NCBI GenBank assembly: GCA_028824015.1
Contig: JAPPFC010000055.1
Location: 1 to 40,505, forward strand
From: a bacterium
GTDB taxonomy: Bacteria; Actinomycetota; Acidimicrobiia; Spongiisociales; ZC4RG35
Length of the DNA stretch: 40,505 nucleotides
Direction: 5' to 3'
Position numbers and translations under genes: made by a program. Numbering within the stretch: the first letter of the stretch is position 1; each line of letters begins with the position of its first letter. The notes under the pieces are model-generated. The model did no database searches. It worked only from the letters and a program-made list of their open reading frames with translations, and had not been told where the DNA came from. Shown piece by piece: positions 1-8,352 of this stretch.

Positions 1-41
1 TCTTAACCCGCAGGTTCGGGGTTCGAGTCCCCGGCGACCCA
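1..41 (+). tRNA. tRNA-Lys (anticodon CTT), 3' part only
   Basis: The window opens inside the anticodon loop. U33 is position 1, the anticodon CTT is 2-4, and two A residues (37-38) follow at 5-6. The 3' anticodon stem is 7-11 and the variable loop 12-16. The T-arm pairs 17-21 with 29-33 perfectly around the loop TTCGAGT (22-28). The 3' acceptor strand is 34-40 and the discriminator base is A41. CCA is not encoded. The 5' half lies outside the window, so the acceptor and D-arm pairings cannot be checked. Confidence 0.88.
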
Positions 42-126
42 CTCCTGTAGCTCTCAGCCGCGAACCTCGCCGTGCCAAGGGTTCGAACCCTGTCGAACAG
101 CTCTTCCCGAGATCGCCCTGCTGTTG

Positions 127-155
127 TTTAGCAATATCTATATTGTTTTAGCAAT
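127..155 (+). repeat. Paired TTTAGCAAT repeats with nested inverted repeat, possible operator
   Basis: TTTAGCAAT occurs at 127-135 and again at 147-155, a 20-bp period (about two helical turns). Between and partly within them is the inverted repeat CAATAT-CT-ATATTG (132-145). The block is AT-rich in an otherwise GC-rich window and ends 7 bp before the proposed -35 box of the HNH gene. This spacing suits a regulator or activator site, but no regulator is identified. Confidence 0.35.
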
Positions 156-162
156 TATAACC

Positions 163-191
163 TTGGTTTGTCACACCCCCCGCGGTATAAT
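163..191 (+). promoter_or_regulatory. Promoter of the DUF222-HNH gene, leaderless layout
   Basis: A perfect TATAAT -10 box (186-191) lies 17 bp after TTGGTT (163-168), which matches the first three bases of the -35 consensus. The expected start of transcription (about 198-200) coincides with the ATG at 200, so the mRNA would have essentially no 5' leader. No Shine-Dalgarno sequence precedes that ATG, which agrees with leaderless translation. Confidence 0.6.
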
Positions 192-199
192 GTTTGGGT

Positions 200-1441
200 A
201 TGAAAAGCGGAGTTCAGTCCTCGAATGGTCGGGGTGCCGGCGGTGTGGCTGGCAACCACGTACGGATAGTGCTGCCGTCCGTGCCGGTGAAGAAGGCTTC
301 ATTGGCTGGTCTGAAGGAACAGATGCGATCGGCCAGCCGGGCGAAGGCCCAGGCCGAAGCCGTACGAGCCCGGGCGGCCGCCGAGTACAGCCGACGGATG
401 GGGCAGAAAGCCGCTGAAAGGACACTGCGAGAGGAATCGGGCCAATCCTCCAACGGGTCTCGCGTCGAAGTGGAGGTAGCCAAGAAACTGAAAGACCTGC
501 CCCGCACCAGGAAGGCCTTCGAGGACGGGGAGATCACCTTCGGGCACACCAAGATCATCACCGACACCGCCGGAAGAGCAGGAATCGACGAACAGGAGTT
601 GGTGGATCGGGCGAAGAGGGAACCGGTGGACGTGTTCGCCCGCACTGCCCGCCAGCATGAACAGCAGAAGTCGGAAGACGACGGCCTCTCCAAACTGGAG
701 GCACAACGCCGGGCTCGCAAAGCCGGCATCAAAACCGATCCCACCGATGGGATGACAGTGCTATGGGGGCGGTTCGATCCGGTCACCGGGACCCGCATCA
801 AGAATATGCTTACCGCCAAGACCAACCAGTTGTGGCGAGAGGAAAACCCCAAGGAGCGGCCCACCACCGAGCAGCGAATGGCAGACGCCCTGGCGGAACT
901 GGTGTGCCGACCCGGTGGCGACAAGAAGAGCAAGAAGTCCAAGACGCCGAGGACCGACCTGCTGTTGATCGCCCACTACGACACCGGGAACCAGAGGATC
1001 CGTGATGCCACCTTGGCGGATGGGACTCCTGTACCGGTCGCCCTGTTCAAGGAACTGGCCTGCCAAGGGAAGGTGGTTCCGGCCATCTTCGACACGAAGG
1101 GTCGGCCGTTGTGGGTTGGTCTGGGGAAGCGTCTGGCCACTCCTGCTCAGCGTTTGGCCTTGATCGCTCGCGACCGGCGGTGTGTGGGCTGTGGGGCAGA
1201 TCCCGCCTGGTGCCAGGCACATCACGTTATACCGTGGGAAGCCGATGGCCCCACCGACATCGACAACCTGGTCCTGCTGTGCAGTCGTTGTCACCATCAG
1301 GTACACGACGACAGATGGCAAATCCGGCAGACCCCCACCGGTAAGTATGTGCTACGACCGCCCTCCTCCCGACACCGACCACCTTTGCCTATGAAGACCC
1401 CGAAGCGGCACGGGCGGCAACGCAAAAGGTCGCCGGACTGA
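200..1441 (+). CDS. DUF222 domain-containing HNH endonuclease
   Basis: A 413-residue protein of the actinobacterial DUF222/13E12-repeat type with a C-terminal HNH nuclease domain. The N-terminal two thirds is charged and Lys/Arg-rich, as usual for DUF222. The HNH zinc-finger region shows CVGC, then the AHHVIPW core, an N in DIDNLVLLC, and CxxCHHQVH near the end; these supply the zinc Cys pairs and the catalytic His residues. The reading frame is open from a TTG at 194, but the ATG at 200 is preferred because it sits at the expected transcription start. Such genes are multicopy and very common in actinobacteria; their role is not settled, though DNA cleavage is expected from the HNH fold. The gene stands alone beside tRNA-Lys, followed by a spacer with no gene. 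Confidence 0.85.
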   Translation: MKSGVQSSNGRGAGGVAGNHVRIVLPSVPVKKASLAGLKEQMRSASRAKAQAEAVRARAAAEYSRRMGQKAAERTLREESGQSSNGSRVEVEVAKKLKDLPRTRKAFEDGEITFGHTKIITDTAGRAGIDEQELVDRAKREPVDVFARTARQHEQQKSEDDGLSKLEAQRRARKAGIKTDPTDGMTVLWGRFDPVTGTRIKNMLTAKTNQLWREENPKERPTTEQRMADALAELVCRPGGDKKSKKSKTPRTDLLLIAHYDTGNQRIRDATLADGTPVPVALFKELACQGKVVPAIFDTKGRPLWVGLGKRLATPAQRLALIARDRRCVGCGADPAWCQAHHVIPWEADGPTDIDNLVLLCSRCHHQVHDDRWQIRQTPTGKYVLRPPSSRHRPPLPMKTPKRHGRQRKRSPD

Positions 1442-1729
1442 AGGTTTGGGAAATCAGGTGCAAGGCTGGCAAACAAACCCTGTCCGGGGGGTTGATTCCT
1501 ACCCGGATGTTCTCACAGGCTGGAGAAGCTGGACACCATTCCAACCCGCCCGGGACCGAGATCTCAACCGGGAGCGGAACAACTCACCATGCGAACCGTC
1601 AGGCCTCATCCGGCCGCGGAAACTCGCGAAAAACCACGGAAAGGCGGAGGCGGGGGAGGGTACCCAAAGGGGAAACAAACCACCCGACGATTTTCGCGAA
1701 TTCAGCCCGTCATCACGGCAAGTCGGCAA
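1442..1729. other. Intergenic spacer without a recognisable gene
   Basis: This 288-bp stretch lies between the convergent ends of the HNH gene and the malic enzyme gene. Short open frames exist on both strands but show no recognisable domain, no ribosome binding site and no family resemblance. I see no convincing hairpin followed by a T-tract, so termination here is presumably Rho-dependent or uses a weak structure. Confidence 0.5.
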
Positions 1730-3994
1730 TCAATGCCTACCGCTCCCGAGTCGGTGGGCGTCGGCTACCGCGTAGGCGGTGAGGTTGACGATCTCGGGCA
1801 CTGAGGCGTCTCTCTGCAGCACCTGCACCGATCGGGCCAGCCCGGTCAGAATGGGTCCGATCACCTCCGCATCGCCAAGGCGCTCCAGAAGTTTGTAAGC
1901 GATATTGGCTGCGGCTAGGTTCGGGAAGACCAGGATGTTGGCGGGATAGTCCAGGGGACCGCCCGGACGACGATTGGCCAGCAGACTGTCCACCACGGCA
2001 GTGTCGGCTTGCATCTCCCCGTCCACCGGGACGTCCGGCCAGCGATCGCGGAACAATGCGACGGCCTGGCGCACCCGTTCCGGTTCGTCCCCGCCCGCCG
2101 AACCGAAGTCGGAGTAGCTGACGAAGGCCACCCGGGGGGATCTCCCGAAATGGGTTTGGGCCACCTCCACCGCTGAAGCGGCTATCTCGGCCAACTCCCA
2201 TGCGGATGGCAGGATGTTCACCGCGCAATCCGCAAAGAAGTAGGCCGCGCGTCCGGCTACCACCACATACAGGGCGCTGGCGATGGAACGTCCGTCCCTC
2301 ACCTTGATTATCTGCAGCGCCGGCCTGACCGTCTCGGGGAAGAAGGTGGTGAGGCCCCCCACCAATACGTCCGCGTCACCCGACTCCACCATCAGGGCCC
2401 CGAAGACATTGGGATCGAAGACCATCCGAGCCGCGTGGACCCGGGAAACTCCCCGGTGGCCGCGAAGCTCTAGAAGCCTCTCGGCGTACCGGTCCCGTTC
2501 GGCAGCCTCGCTGATGGGATCGACCACCTTGATCCCCTCCAGGGAGATGCCCAACTCCTGTGAGAGTTCGGTGACGACTCCCCGGTCCGCCAGCAAGACC
2601 GGATGCCCGATCCCCTCGTCCAGCACGCGGCGAGCGGCCCGGACCAGCCGGAGATCGTCCCCGTACGGGAATACGACTTTCGCCGGGAACTGGCGGGCGC
2701 GGATAGTAACCGCTTGGATCAAACCCTGCGACGGTCTGAGCCGGGCGCCCAATTGCTGCCGATACTCCTCGAATACGCAGGGAAGCCGAGCCAGCCCTTC
2801 TTCGGTGGCCGCCATGGCCACCGCCGGAGCAACAGTGGTGAGGACCCGGGGATCGAAAGGCTTGGGTATCAGGTAATCGGGCCCGAAGGACAGTCCCTTC
2901 AACTGATAGGCCTCCAGCACCGACTCGGCCACCGGCTCGCGGGCCAGACGGGCCAGCGCCTCGGCGGCGGCTACTTTCATTCCCTCGCTGACCCCCTTGG
3001 CGCGGGCATCCAGGGCGCCCCGGAATATGAAAGGGAAGCCCAGGACATTGTTCACCTGATTCGGAAAGTCACTCCTTCCGGTGCCCACGAACGCGTCCGG
3101 CCGGACCCGCTTCGCCACGTGATAGGGGATCTCGGGATCGGGGTTGGCCAGGGCGAAGATGACGGGTTGTGGTTTCATTCTCCCCAGCATGTCCGGATGG
3201 ACCAGGCCCGCTTGGGCGACACCGATCAATACGTCGGCGTCCACCAAAGCCTCCGCCAGGGTTCTCGCCTCGGTAGCGCGGGCAAACGCCTTCTTGTAGG
3301 GGTTCAGGTCGGTGCGAGACGAATGCAGCACTCCCCGGGAATCCACCATCAGCAACCGTTCGGGATCGAAACCCAGACGGACCAGGAAATGGCCGGTCGC
3401 CACTCCGGCGGCGCCGGCGCCCAGAACCACCACCTTCATGTCCTCGAGGCGGCGTCCACTGAGCTCGGCCGCGTTGATGAGTCCCGCTCCCGCGATTATG
3501 GCGGTGCCGTGCTGATCGTCGTGGAACACCGGGACGTCCAGCCGTTCCCGCAACGCCTCCTCTATGTAGAAGCAGTCGGGAGCGCGGATGTCCTCCAGGT
3601 TGATCCCCCCCACCGTGGGCGCCAACAGTTCGCAGAAGCGGATGAGGTCCTCAGGGTCCTCCGAGTCGACCTCCAGGTCGTAGACGTCGATGTCGGCGAA
3701 CCTCTTGAAGAGGACCGCCTTCCCCTCCATGACCGGCTTGGCGGCCAGTCCCCCGATGTTCCCCAGTCCCAACACCGCGGTGCCGTTGGTCACCACCGCC
3801 ACCAGGTTGCCCCGGTTCGTGTACTGGAAGGCCTCGCCGGGGGTCTCGTGGATCACCAGGCAGGGCTCAGCCACTCCCGGGGTGTAGGCGAGACTCAAAT
3901 CGGCCTGGGTGAGGGTGGACTTCGTAGCCCTTATCTCCACCTTGCCGGGTCGAGGATGGGAGTGATAGTGGAGGGCTTCGCTGAACTGGGCCAT
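1730..3994 (-). CDS. maeB: NADP-dependent malic enzyme with C-terminal phosphotransacetylase domain (MaeB type)
   Basis: A 754-residue protein that decarboxylates malate to pyruvate with NAD(P)+ reduction. The N-terminal half (about 1-420) is the malic enzyme: YTPGVAEPC near residue 40, FHDDQHGTA around 155, the nucleotide-binding stretch [11 protein letters not shown], and [11 protein letters not shown]. The C-terminal half (about 430-754) is a phosphate acetyl/butyryltransferase-like domain, which in MaeB-type enzymes usually senses acetyl-CoA rather than catalysing. The length matches the two-domain family. The gene starts 22 bp after malate synthase on the same strand, so the pair is probably one operon. 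Together they make malate from glyoxylate plus acetyl-CoA and then drain it to pyruvate. Isocitrate lyase is not in the window. Confidence 0.93.
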   Translation of the reverse strand: MAQFSEALHYHSHPRPGKVEIRATKSTLTQADLSLAYTPGVAEPCLVIHETPGEAFQYTNRGNLVAVVTNGTAVLGLGNIGGLAAKPVMEGKAVLFKRFADIDVYDLEVDSEDPEDLIRFCELLAPTVGGINLEDIRAPDCFYIEEALRERLDVPVFHDDQHGTAIIAGAGLINAAELSGRRLEDMKVVVLGAGAAGVATGHFLVRLGFDPERLLMVDSRGVLHSSRTDLNPYKKAFARATEARTLAEALVDADVLIGVAQAGLVHPDMLGRMKPQPVIFALANPDPEIPYHVAKRVRPDAFVGTGRSDFPNQVNNVLGFPFIFRGALDARAKGVSEGMKVAAAEALARLAREPVAESVLEAYQLKGLSFGPDYLIPKPFDPRVLTTVAPAVAMAATEEGLARLPCVFEEYRQQLGARLRPSQGLIQAVTIRARQFPAKVVFPYGDDLRLVRAARRVLDEGIGHPVLLADRGVVTELSQELGISLEGIKVVDPISEAAERDRYAERLLELRGHRGVSRVHAARMVFDPNVFGALMVESGDADVLVGGLTTFFPETVRPALQIIKVRDGRSIASALYVVVAGRAAYFFADCAVNILPSAWELAEIAASAVEVAQTHFGRSPRVAFVSYSDFGSAGGDEPERVRQAVALFRDRWPDVPVDGEMQADTAVVDSLLANRRPGGPLDYPANILVFPNLAAANIAYKLLERLGDAEVIGPILTGLARSVQVLQRDASVPEIVNLTAYAVADAHRLGSGRH

Positions 3995-4016
3995 GAGGAG
4001 ACTCCCGGGAAGAGGT

Positions 4017-5597
4017 CTACAGGTCCTGGTAGGCAGGCAAGGTCAAAAATTCCACGAATTCGTCCTCCAGAGCGACCCGGGAGAAGATCTCCCAGGCGCG
4101 CTCGAAGCGGCCCGCCCGGTAGTCATCGTCCCCGGCCTGGGCCCTGATCCGGGCCAACTCCTCGGTGGCGACTTCCCGCACCATAGATGCGGTCACGGGC
4201 GCCCCCGTGTCAAGCCGGGCGCCATGCCGCACCCACTGCCAGATCTGGGAGCGGGAGATCTCGGCGGTGGCGGCGTCCTCCATGAGATTGTCGATGGCCG
4301 CCGCCCCGGTGCCCGTCAGCCAGGACGCCATGTAGCGAATGCCCACCGACACATTGGTCCTCACCCCGCCCTCGGTTATGGCGCCACCCTCAACTTCAGG
4401 TTTTAACAGATCCTGCGCGGTCACCACAACATCATCCCGCTGTCGATCGATCTGGTTGGGACGGTCCCCCAGGACACGGTCGAATTCGGCCATGGCCACC
4501 GGGATCAGGTCGGGATGGGCCACCCAGGTGCCGTCGCAGCCCGCCTCGGCTTCCCGCCGCTTGTCGGCCGCCACCGCCGCCAGGGCCCTTTCGGTCACCT
4601 CGGGGTCGCGACGATTGGGGATGAAGGCCGCCATTCCTCCCATGGCGTGTGCCCCCCGACGGTGGCAGGTGGCCACCCCCAACTCCGTGTACGCATGCAT
4701 GAAGGGAGCGGTCATGGTCACCCGGGAACGGTCGGGCAGCACGTAACCGGAGTGGTTGCGGAACTTCTTGATAAAGCTGAATATGTAGTCCCACCGACCC
4801 GCGTTCAGACCTGACGAGTGTTTCCGGAGTTCATAGAGGATCTCATCCATCTCGAAAGCGGCCGTGATGGTCTCGATCAGAACCGTTGCCTTGACCGTCC
4901 CGATGGGAATGCCCAGACGCTCCGAGACGTAACAGATGACGTCGTTCCACAGCCGGGCCTCGAGATGGGACTCCAGTTTGGGCAGGTAGAAGAATGGACC
5001 GGATCCGGCCTCCAGGGCCGCCCGTCCGCCGTGAAACATGTAGAGGGCGAAGTCGAAGAGCGCGCCGGAGATTGGTACGCCGTCCACCAGGAAATGCTTC
5101 TCGGGAAGATGCCACCCTCGAGGTCGCACCAGAAGCGTGGCCGTCTCGTCTCGGAGTCGGTAGGACTTGCGGGGGGTGTCCAGTTCGAGGGTGCGAAGTT
5201 GCGCTGCCAGCAAATTATGTTGTCCCTCCACGAGATTCTCCCACGTGGGGGACGTGGCGTCCTCGAAGTCGGCCATGAACATCTTTGCGCCCGAGTTGAG
5301 GGCGTTGATCACCATCCGGGCATCCACGGGACCGGTGATCTCCACTCTGCGATCCGCCAGCGCCGGAGGCACGGGATCCACTTTCCAGTCTCCTTCCCGG
5401 ATGGAACGGGTCTCCGCCAGGAAGTCGGGGAGCACCCCCCGGTCGAACTCTCTCTGCCGACCCACCCGCATTTCCAGGAGGTCCCGGCGACGGGAGTCGA
5501 ACTCGCAGTGGAGGTCCGCAAGGAGGGAAGCGGCTTCGGCGGTAAGGACTTCGGCGGAGTGGGGAGTGGCGTTCCCGGCTATCTCGTAATTCGTCAT
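4017..5597 (-). CDS. aceB: Malate synthase A
   Basis: A 526-residue protein condensing glyoxylate and acetyl-CoA to malate. The length and motifs fit the A isoform (about 530 residues) and not the 720-residue G isoform. Visible motifs are MADFEDATSPTW (about 110-121), the family signature GRWDYIFSFIKK (about 266-277), RVTMTAPFMHAY, AHAMGGMAAFIP, GCDGTWVAHPDL, and the C-terminal catalytic region NLMEDAATAEISRSQIWQW. The ATG at 5597 is 9 bp after the E2 gene and has only a weak ribosome binding site, suggesting coupling with upstream translation. Malic enzyme follows 22 bp downstream. The order E2-aceB-maeB puts two acetyl-CoA-related enzymes and a malate-consuming enzyme under one probable transcript. 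Confidence 0.95.
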   Translation of the reverse strand: MTNYEIAGNATPHSAEVLTAEAASLLADLHCEFDSRRRDLLEMRVGRQREFDRGVLPDFLAETRSIREGDWKVDPVPPALADRRVEITGPVDARMVINALNSGAKMFMADFEDATSPTWENLVEGQHNLLAAQLRTLELDTPRKSYRLRDETATLLVRPRGWHLPEKHFLVDGVPISGALFDFALYMFHGGRAALEAGSGPFFYLPKLESHLEARLWNDVICYVSERLGIPIGTVKATVLIETITAAFEMDEILYELRKHSSGLNAGRWDYIFSFIKKFRNHSGYVLPDRSRVTMTAPFMHAYTELGVATCHRRGAHAMGGMAAFIPNRRDPEVTERALAAVAADKRREAEAGCDGTWVAHPDLIPVAMAEFDRVLGDRPNQIDRQRDDVVVTAQDLLKPEVEGGAITEGGVRTNVSVGIRYMASWLTGTGAAAIDNLMEDAATAEISRSQIWQWVRHGARLDTGAPVTASMVREVATEELARIRAQAGDDDYRAGRFERAWEIFSRVALEDEFVEFLTLPAYQDL

Positions 5598-5606
5598 GAT
5601 TCGGAC

Positions 5607-6797
5607 TTAGGGTAGGAAAAGAGTCGGATCACAAAGATTCGCGATTACGACATCCATGAAGCGACGGCTCAGAGCCCCGTCTATCACCCGGTGATCGAAG
5701 GAGAGCGAGAGTGGCATCACCGGCCTAACCACCACCCTCCCGTCCTCGGCCACCGGGGCGTCGGCGACCCTGCCCACAGCCAGGACGGCGGTGTTCCCGG
5801 GAGGGATTATGGGCGTGCCGAAACCTCCTCCCAAGGCGCCGATGTTGGTGACGGTGAAGGTCTGGCCGGTCAGTTCCTCCAAACCGAGGGTGCGGGACTT
5901 CCCTCCCTCCGCCAGGCGCCTGGTTGCCTCGGCGATCTGTCCGACCGACATCTCCCCGGCGCCGCGCAGCACCCCAACCAGCAGACCGTCGGGGGCGTTG
6001 ATGGCCACCCCGATGTGGTAGCCCGAGTGAACCAGGAGGTAATCGCCCTCCAGGGTGGCGTTGAACTCGGGAAAACAACGCAGGGCGGGGATCGTTGCCC
6101 CAATGACCAGGGCATCGAAAGGAACGTCGGCCCCGTGGCTCTCCGACAGCGACCTTCGCGCCGCCATCAGCCCGGTGGCCTCCACCTGATCGAAGGTGGT
6201 CACATGGGGGATCTCCGACCAGGCTCTCGACATGTTGGCGGCGATGGTCTTCTGGAGTCTGCTGAGCGGCCGGCGCCGGACTCCCTGGGTGGTCGAGGCC
6301 GTTTCCGGCGGTGGATCGGCAACCGGACCCGCCGCTCCCGCGGCTGCCAATACATCCTGTCGGGTTATCCGGCCTCCGGGACCGGACCCCCGAACGTTCC
6401 TGAGGTCCACTCGGTGTTGGCGGGCCAGGCGGCGCACCACCGGCAACGCCTGCACTGCCGTTGTTGCCCGGGAGCGAGGCTCCTTGGTGGCAGCTGTCTC
6501 CTGTTGGGCCGAACCGTCCCGGGAGGCCGACGATCCGGAGGCTGGGGTTGGGGTCTCTTCGGGCGAGCCGATCACGGCCAGCACGGCTCCCACCGCCATC
6601 GTCTCCCCCTGCGGGGCGCCGTGCCGGAGCACGGTCCCCTCCACCGGAGAGGGGATGACCACCACTGCCTTGTCGGTCTCCACCTCAACCAGTGGATCGT
6701 CCCTGCCAACCTGCGCGCCCTCGTCCACCAGCCAACGCACCACCTCGGCCTCGGTCAGTCCGTCACCAATGTCGGGAAGGAGAAACTCGGTCGCCAC
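5607..6797 (-). CDS. Dihydrolipoamide acyltransferase (E2) of a 2-oxoacid dehydrogenase complex
   Basis: A 396-residue E2 with one lipoyl domain at the N-terminus (ETDKA, lysine near residue 43), an Ala/Ser/Thr/Pro-rich linker, a peripheral subunit-binding domain (ALPVVRRLARQH to GRITRQDV, about 117-152), and a C-terminal catalytic domain with SFDHRVIDG near the end (catalytic His and Asp). The open frame extends to 7547, but that upstream part only shadows the carbamoyltransferase gene. The GTG at 6797 begins the lipoyl domain directly and has AGAGG just upstream. The branched-chain 2-oxoacid or pyruvate dehydrogenase E2 class is possible; the substrate cannot be assigned. Unusually, no E1 or E3 gene is adjacent. 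Upstream is aspartate carbamoyltransferase (59-bp gap), downstream malate synthase (9-bp gap). Confidence 0.9.
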   Translation of the reverse strand: MATEFLLPDIGDGLTEAEVVRWLVDEGAQVGRDDPLVEVETDKAVVVIPSPVEGTVLRHGAPQGETMAVGAVLAVIGSPEETPTPASGSSASRDGSAQQETAATKEPRSRATTAVQALPVVRRLARQHRVDLRNVRGSGPGGRITRQDVLAAAGAAGPVADPPPETASTTQGVRRRPLSRLQKTIAANMSRAWSEIPHVTTFDQVEATGLMAARRSLSESHGADVPFDALVIGATIPALRCFPEFNATLEGDYLLVHSGYHIGVAINAPDGLLVGVLRGAGEMSVGQIAEATRRLAEGGKSRTLGLEELTGQTFTVTNIGALGGGFGTPIIPPGNTAVLAVGRVADAPVAEDGRVVVRPVMPLSLSFDHRVIDGALSRRFMDVVIANLCDPTLFLP

Positions 6798-6856
6798 GGC
6801 CTCTGATTCTATCCGGCGACCCACCCTCGCCGACCGGCGGTTCCGGTCAGGCAGGC

Positions 6857-8074
6857 CTAGACGTGAACCCCCCTCAGGAGCTTGGCCAGAAGCGCCATAC
6901 GGACCAGCATCCCGTTCTCCATCTGCTGGAAATACACAGAGCGAGGGTCGGCGTCCAACAACTCGTGGTCGGCGGGCCCTCCCATCTCGTGCTTGCGGGG
7001 AAGGGGATGCATCAAGATGGCGTCCCGGCGGGCCCGGCCCATGACGGCGGGGGTCATGATGAAGCCTGCTTTGACCTCCTCGTAATCGCCTTGATCGGCG
7101 AACCGCTCCTCCTGAACCCGGGTCCAGTAGATCACGTCCGAGCGGCCCAGGACCTCCTCCAGGTCCGAAGTCTCCGAGACGGTTATGTCCGCTTCCTGGA
7201 GGCGCCGGACGATGGAGTCCGGCATGGTCAGGGAGGGGGGCGAGACGAAGTTGACCTTGGTCTGGAGAGCCCCGTGGGTGGCCAGCAGCTTCGCCAGGGA
7301 GTGAACGGTGCGGCCGTGTTTCAGGTCCCCCACCATGGTGATGGCCAGCCCGTCCACCGTTCCCTTGGACTCCAGAATGGTGAACAGGTCCAGGAGAGCC
7401 TGGGTGGGGTGCTCGCCCACACCATCCCCCGCGCTGATCACCACCGGCCGCCGTCCGATCTTCTCGGCCAGCAGGTCCAGATAGTGGGCCGCCATGTAGG
7501 AGGCGCCCACCTGGGGATGCCGAAGGGAGATCACGTCCGCGTAGCATCCCGCCGCCCTGACGGTGTCGGGAAGGTCCTCCCCCTTGTAGACCGAGGAGAA
7601 CTGGATGCCGTTGGATGCGCCGATCACCTTTCCGCCCAGCCGGAGCATGGCCGCCTGGAAGGACATGTCGGTCCGGGTGCTGGCTTCGAAGAAAAGCAGG
7701 GCGAGGACCTGACCGGTGGCGATCTCCACCACTCCCCGGTCGCCCGAGCGAATCCGCTTCTTCAAGGTCGCCGCCGCCTCGAAGAGGATCTTGAGGTCCT
7801 CCCTCCCGAATTGCTCGACCGTCACGATATGTTTTCCGCGGAAATCCTGATCGATGGCCGGGGGATGGTATGACTCCACGAAACCTGCCGGGTCGATCTC
7901 CACATACCCGTTCTCGTTGTAGCTCGCCTCATCCGGCTCGTCGCGGGCCGTCTCGGTGGGAGGAAGGTCAGCAGGCTCCGGGGCAGCCGGGTCCGCAGGT
8001 TGAAGATGAAGATCGTTGGCGGGTTCGTCCGCCACGACGCCGGTGAACAACTGCCTTTGGGAACTGGCGAGCAT
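6857..8074 (-). CDS. pyrB: Aspartate carbamoyltransferase, CAD-like, with N-terminal extension
   Basis: A 405-residue enzyme (from ATG 8074; GTG 8083 is also possible) joining carbamoyl phosphate and aspartate in pyrimidine synthesis. Motifs: FFEASTRTDMSF (carbamoyl-phosphate loop, Ala where E. coli has Pro), SLRHPQ, GDGVGEHPTQALLD, MVGDLKHGRTVHSL, MHPLPR, and a C-terminal QMENGMLVRMALLA. The wording of GVGEHPTQALLD and GDLKHGRTVHSL is closer to the animal CAD aspartate transcarbamoylase domain than to the Bacillus-type enzyme usual in actinobacterial pyr operons. About 75-80 residues rich in Asp, Glu, Pro and Ala precede the fold and match nothing I recognise; GTG codons at 7903 and 7879 are alternative starts that would remove most of it. 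No pyrI, pyrC or carAB neighbours are present. Confidence 0.88.
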   Translation of the reverse strand: MLASSQRQLFTGVVADEPANDLHLQPADPAAPEPADLPPTETARDEPDEASYNENGYVEIDPAGFVESYHPPAIDQDFRGKHIVTVEQFGREDLKILFEAAATLKKRIRSGDRGVVEIATGQVLALLFFEASTRTDMSFQAAMLRLGGKVIGASNGIQFSSVYKGEDLPDTVRAAGCYADVISLRHPQVGASYMAAHYLDLLAEKIGRRPVVISAGDGVGEHPTQALLDLFTILESKGTVDGLAITMVGDLKHGRTVHSLAKLLATHGALQTKVNFVSPPSLTMPDSIVRRLQEADITVSETSDLEEVLGRSDVIYWTRVQEERFADQGDYEEVKAGFIMTPAVMGRARRDAILMHPLPRKHEMGGPADHELLDADPRSVYFQQMENGMLVRMALLAKLLRGVHV

Positions 8075-8083
8075 AACAGTCAC

Positions 8084-8352
8084 AGTGGTAGGCGCCCCGC
8101 TTCCCCCGTCATGTGAAGGACCTTAAGGAAAAACCCGGGAACCCTGGCTCGGTGGACAAGTCTGGATGGTGGGCGGTTCCTCAAGTTGTCCCCCTAGGTT
8201 ATCACCTCCGAGGCGCGGGTGAAGCATCCTCCTACGGCCTGCCGACGTCGTCGAAATCAGGGATTCGCCATAAGCACGGAATCCCCATAGGCTCCCGCAG
8301 GTAGGAGACCACAAGACTCCGGCATCGATGGTCGGAAGGAGTCGAGACCCGA
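8084..8352. promoter_or_regulatory. Divergent intergenic region between pyrB and the RND exporter
   Basis: About 270 bp separate the divergent starts of pyrB (minus) and the exporter (plus), so both promoters must lie here. A good ribosome binding site, GGAAGGAG, precedes the exporter ATG at 8353 by about 10 nt. No Shine-Dalgarno is evident before the pyrB start. I found no clear PyrR-binding or attenuator structure and no consensus -35/-10 pair that I would defend. Confidence 0.4.

Noticed and set aside
79-90. GGGTTCGAACCC as an intact second tRNA or attachment site
   Set aside because: The flanking sequence cannot fold as a complete tRNA and no second copy of the tRNA-Lys 3' end was noticed in the window, so no attachment site is supported.
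1446-1804. Several 70-110 codon open frames after the HNH gene
   Set aside because: No start signals, no domain and mutually overlapping frames; treated as non-coding spacer.
2603-4147. 514-codon open frame antisense to the malic enzyme gene
   Set aside because: High GC content keeps opposite frames open; the translation has low-complexity His/Arg/Gly composition and no domain, while the minus strand encodes a clear MaeB.
6798-7547. 250-codon extension of the E2 acyltransferase
   Set aside because: It is a shadow of pyrB; the lipoyl domain begins at GTG 6797.
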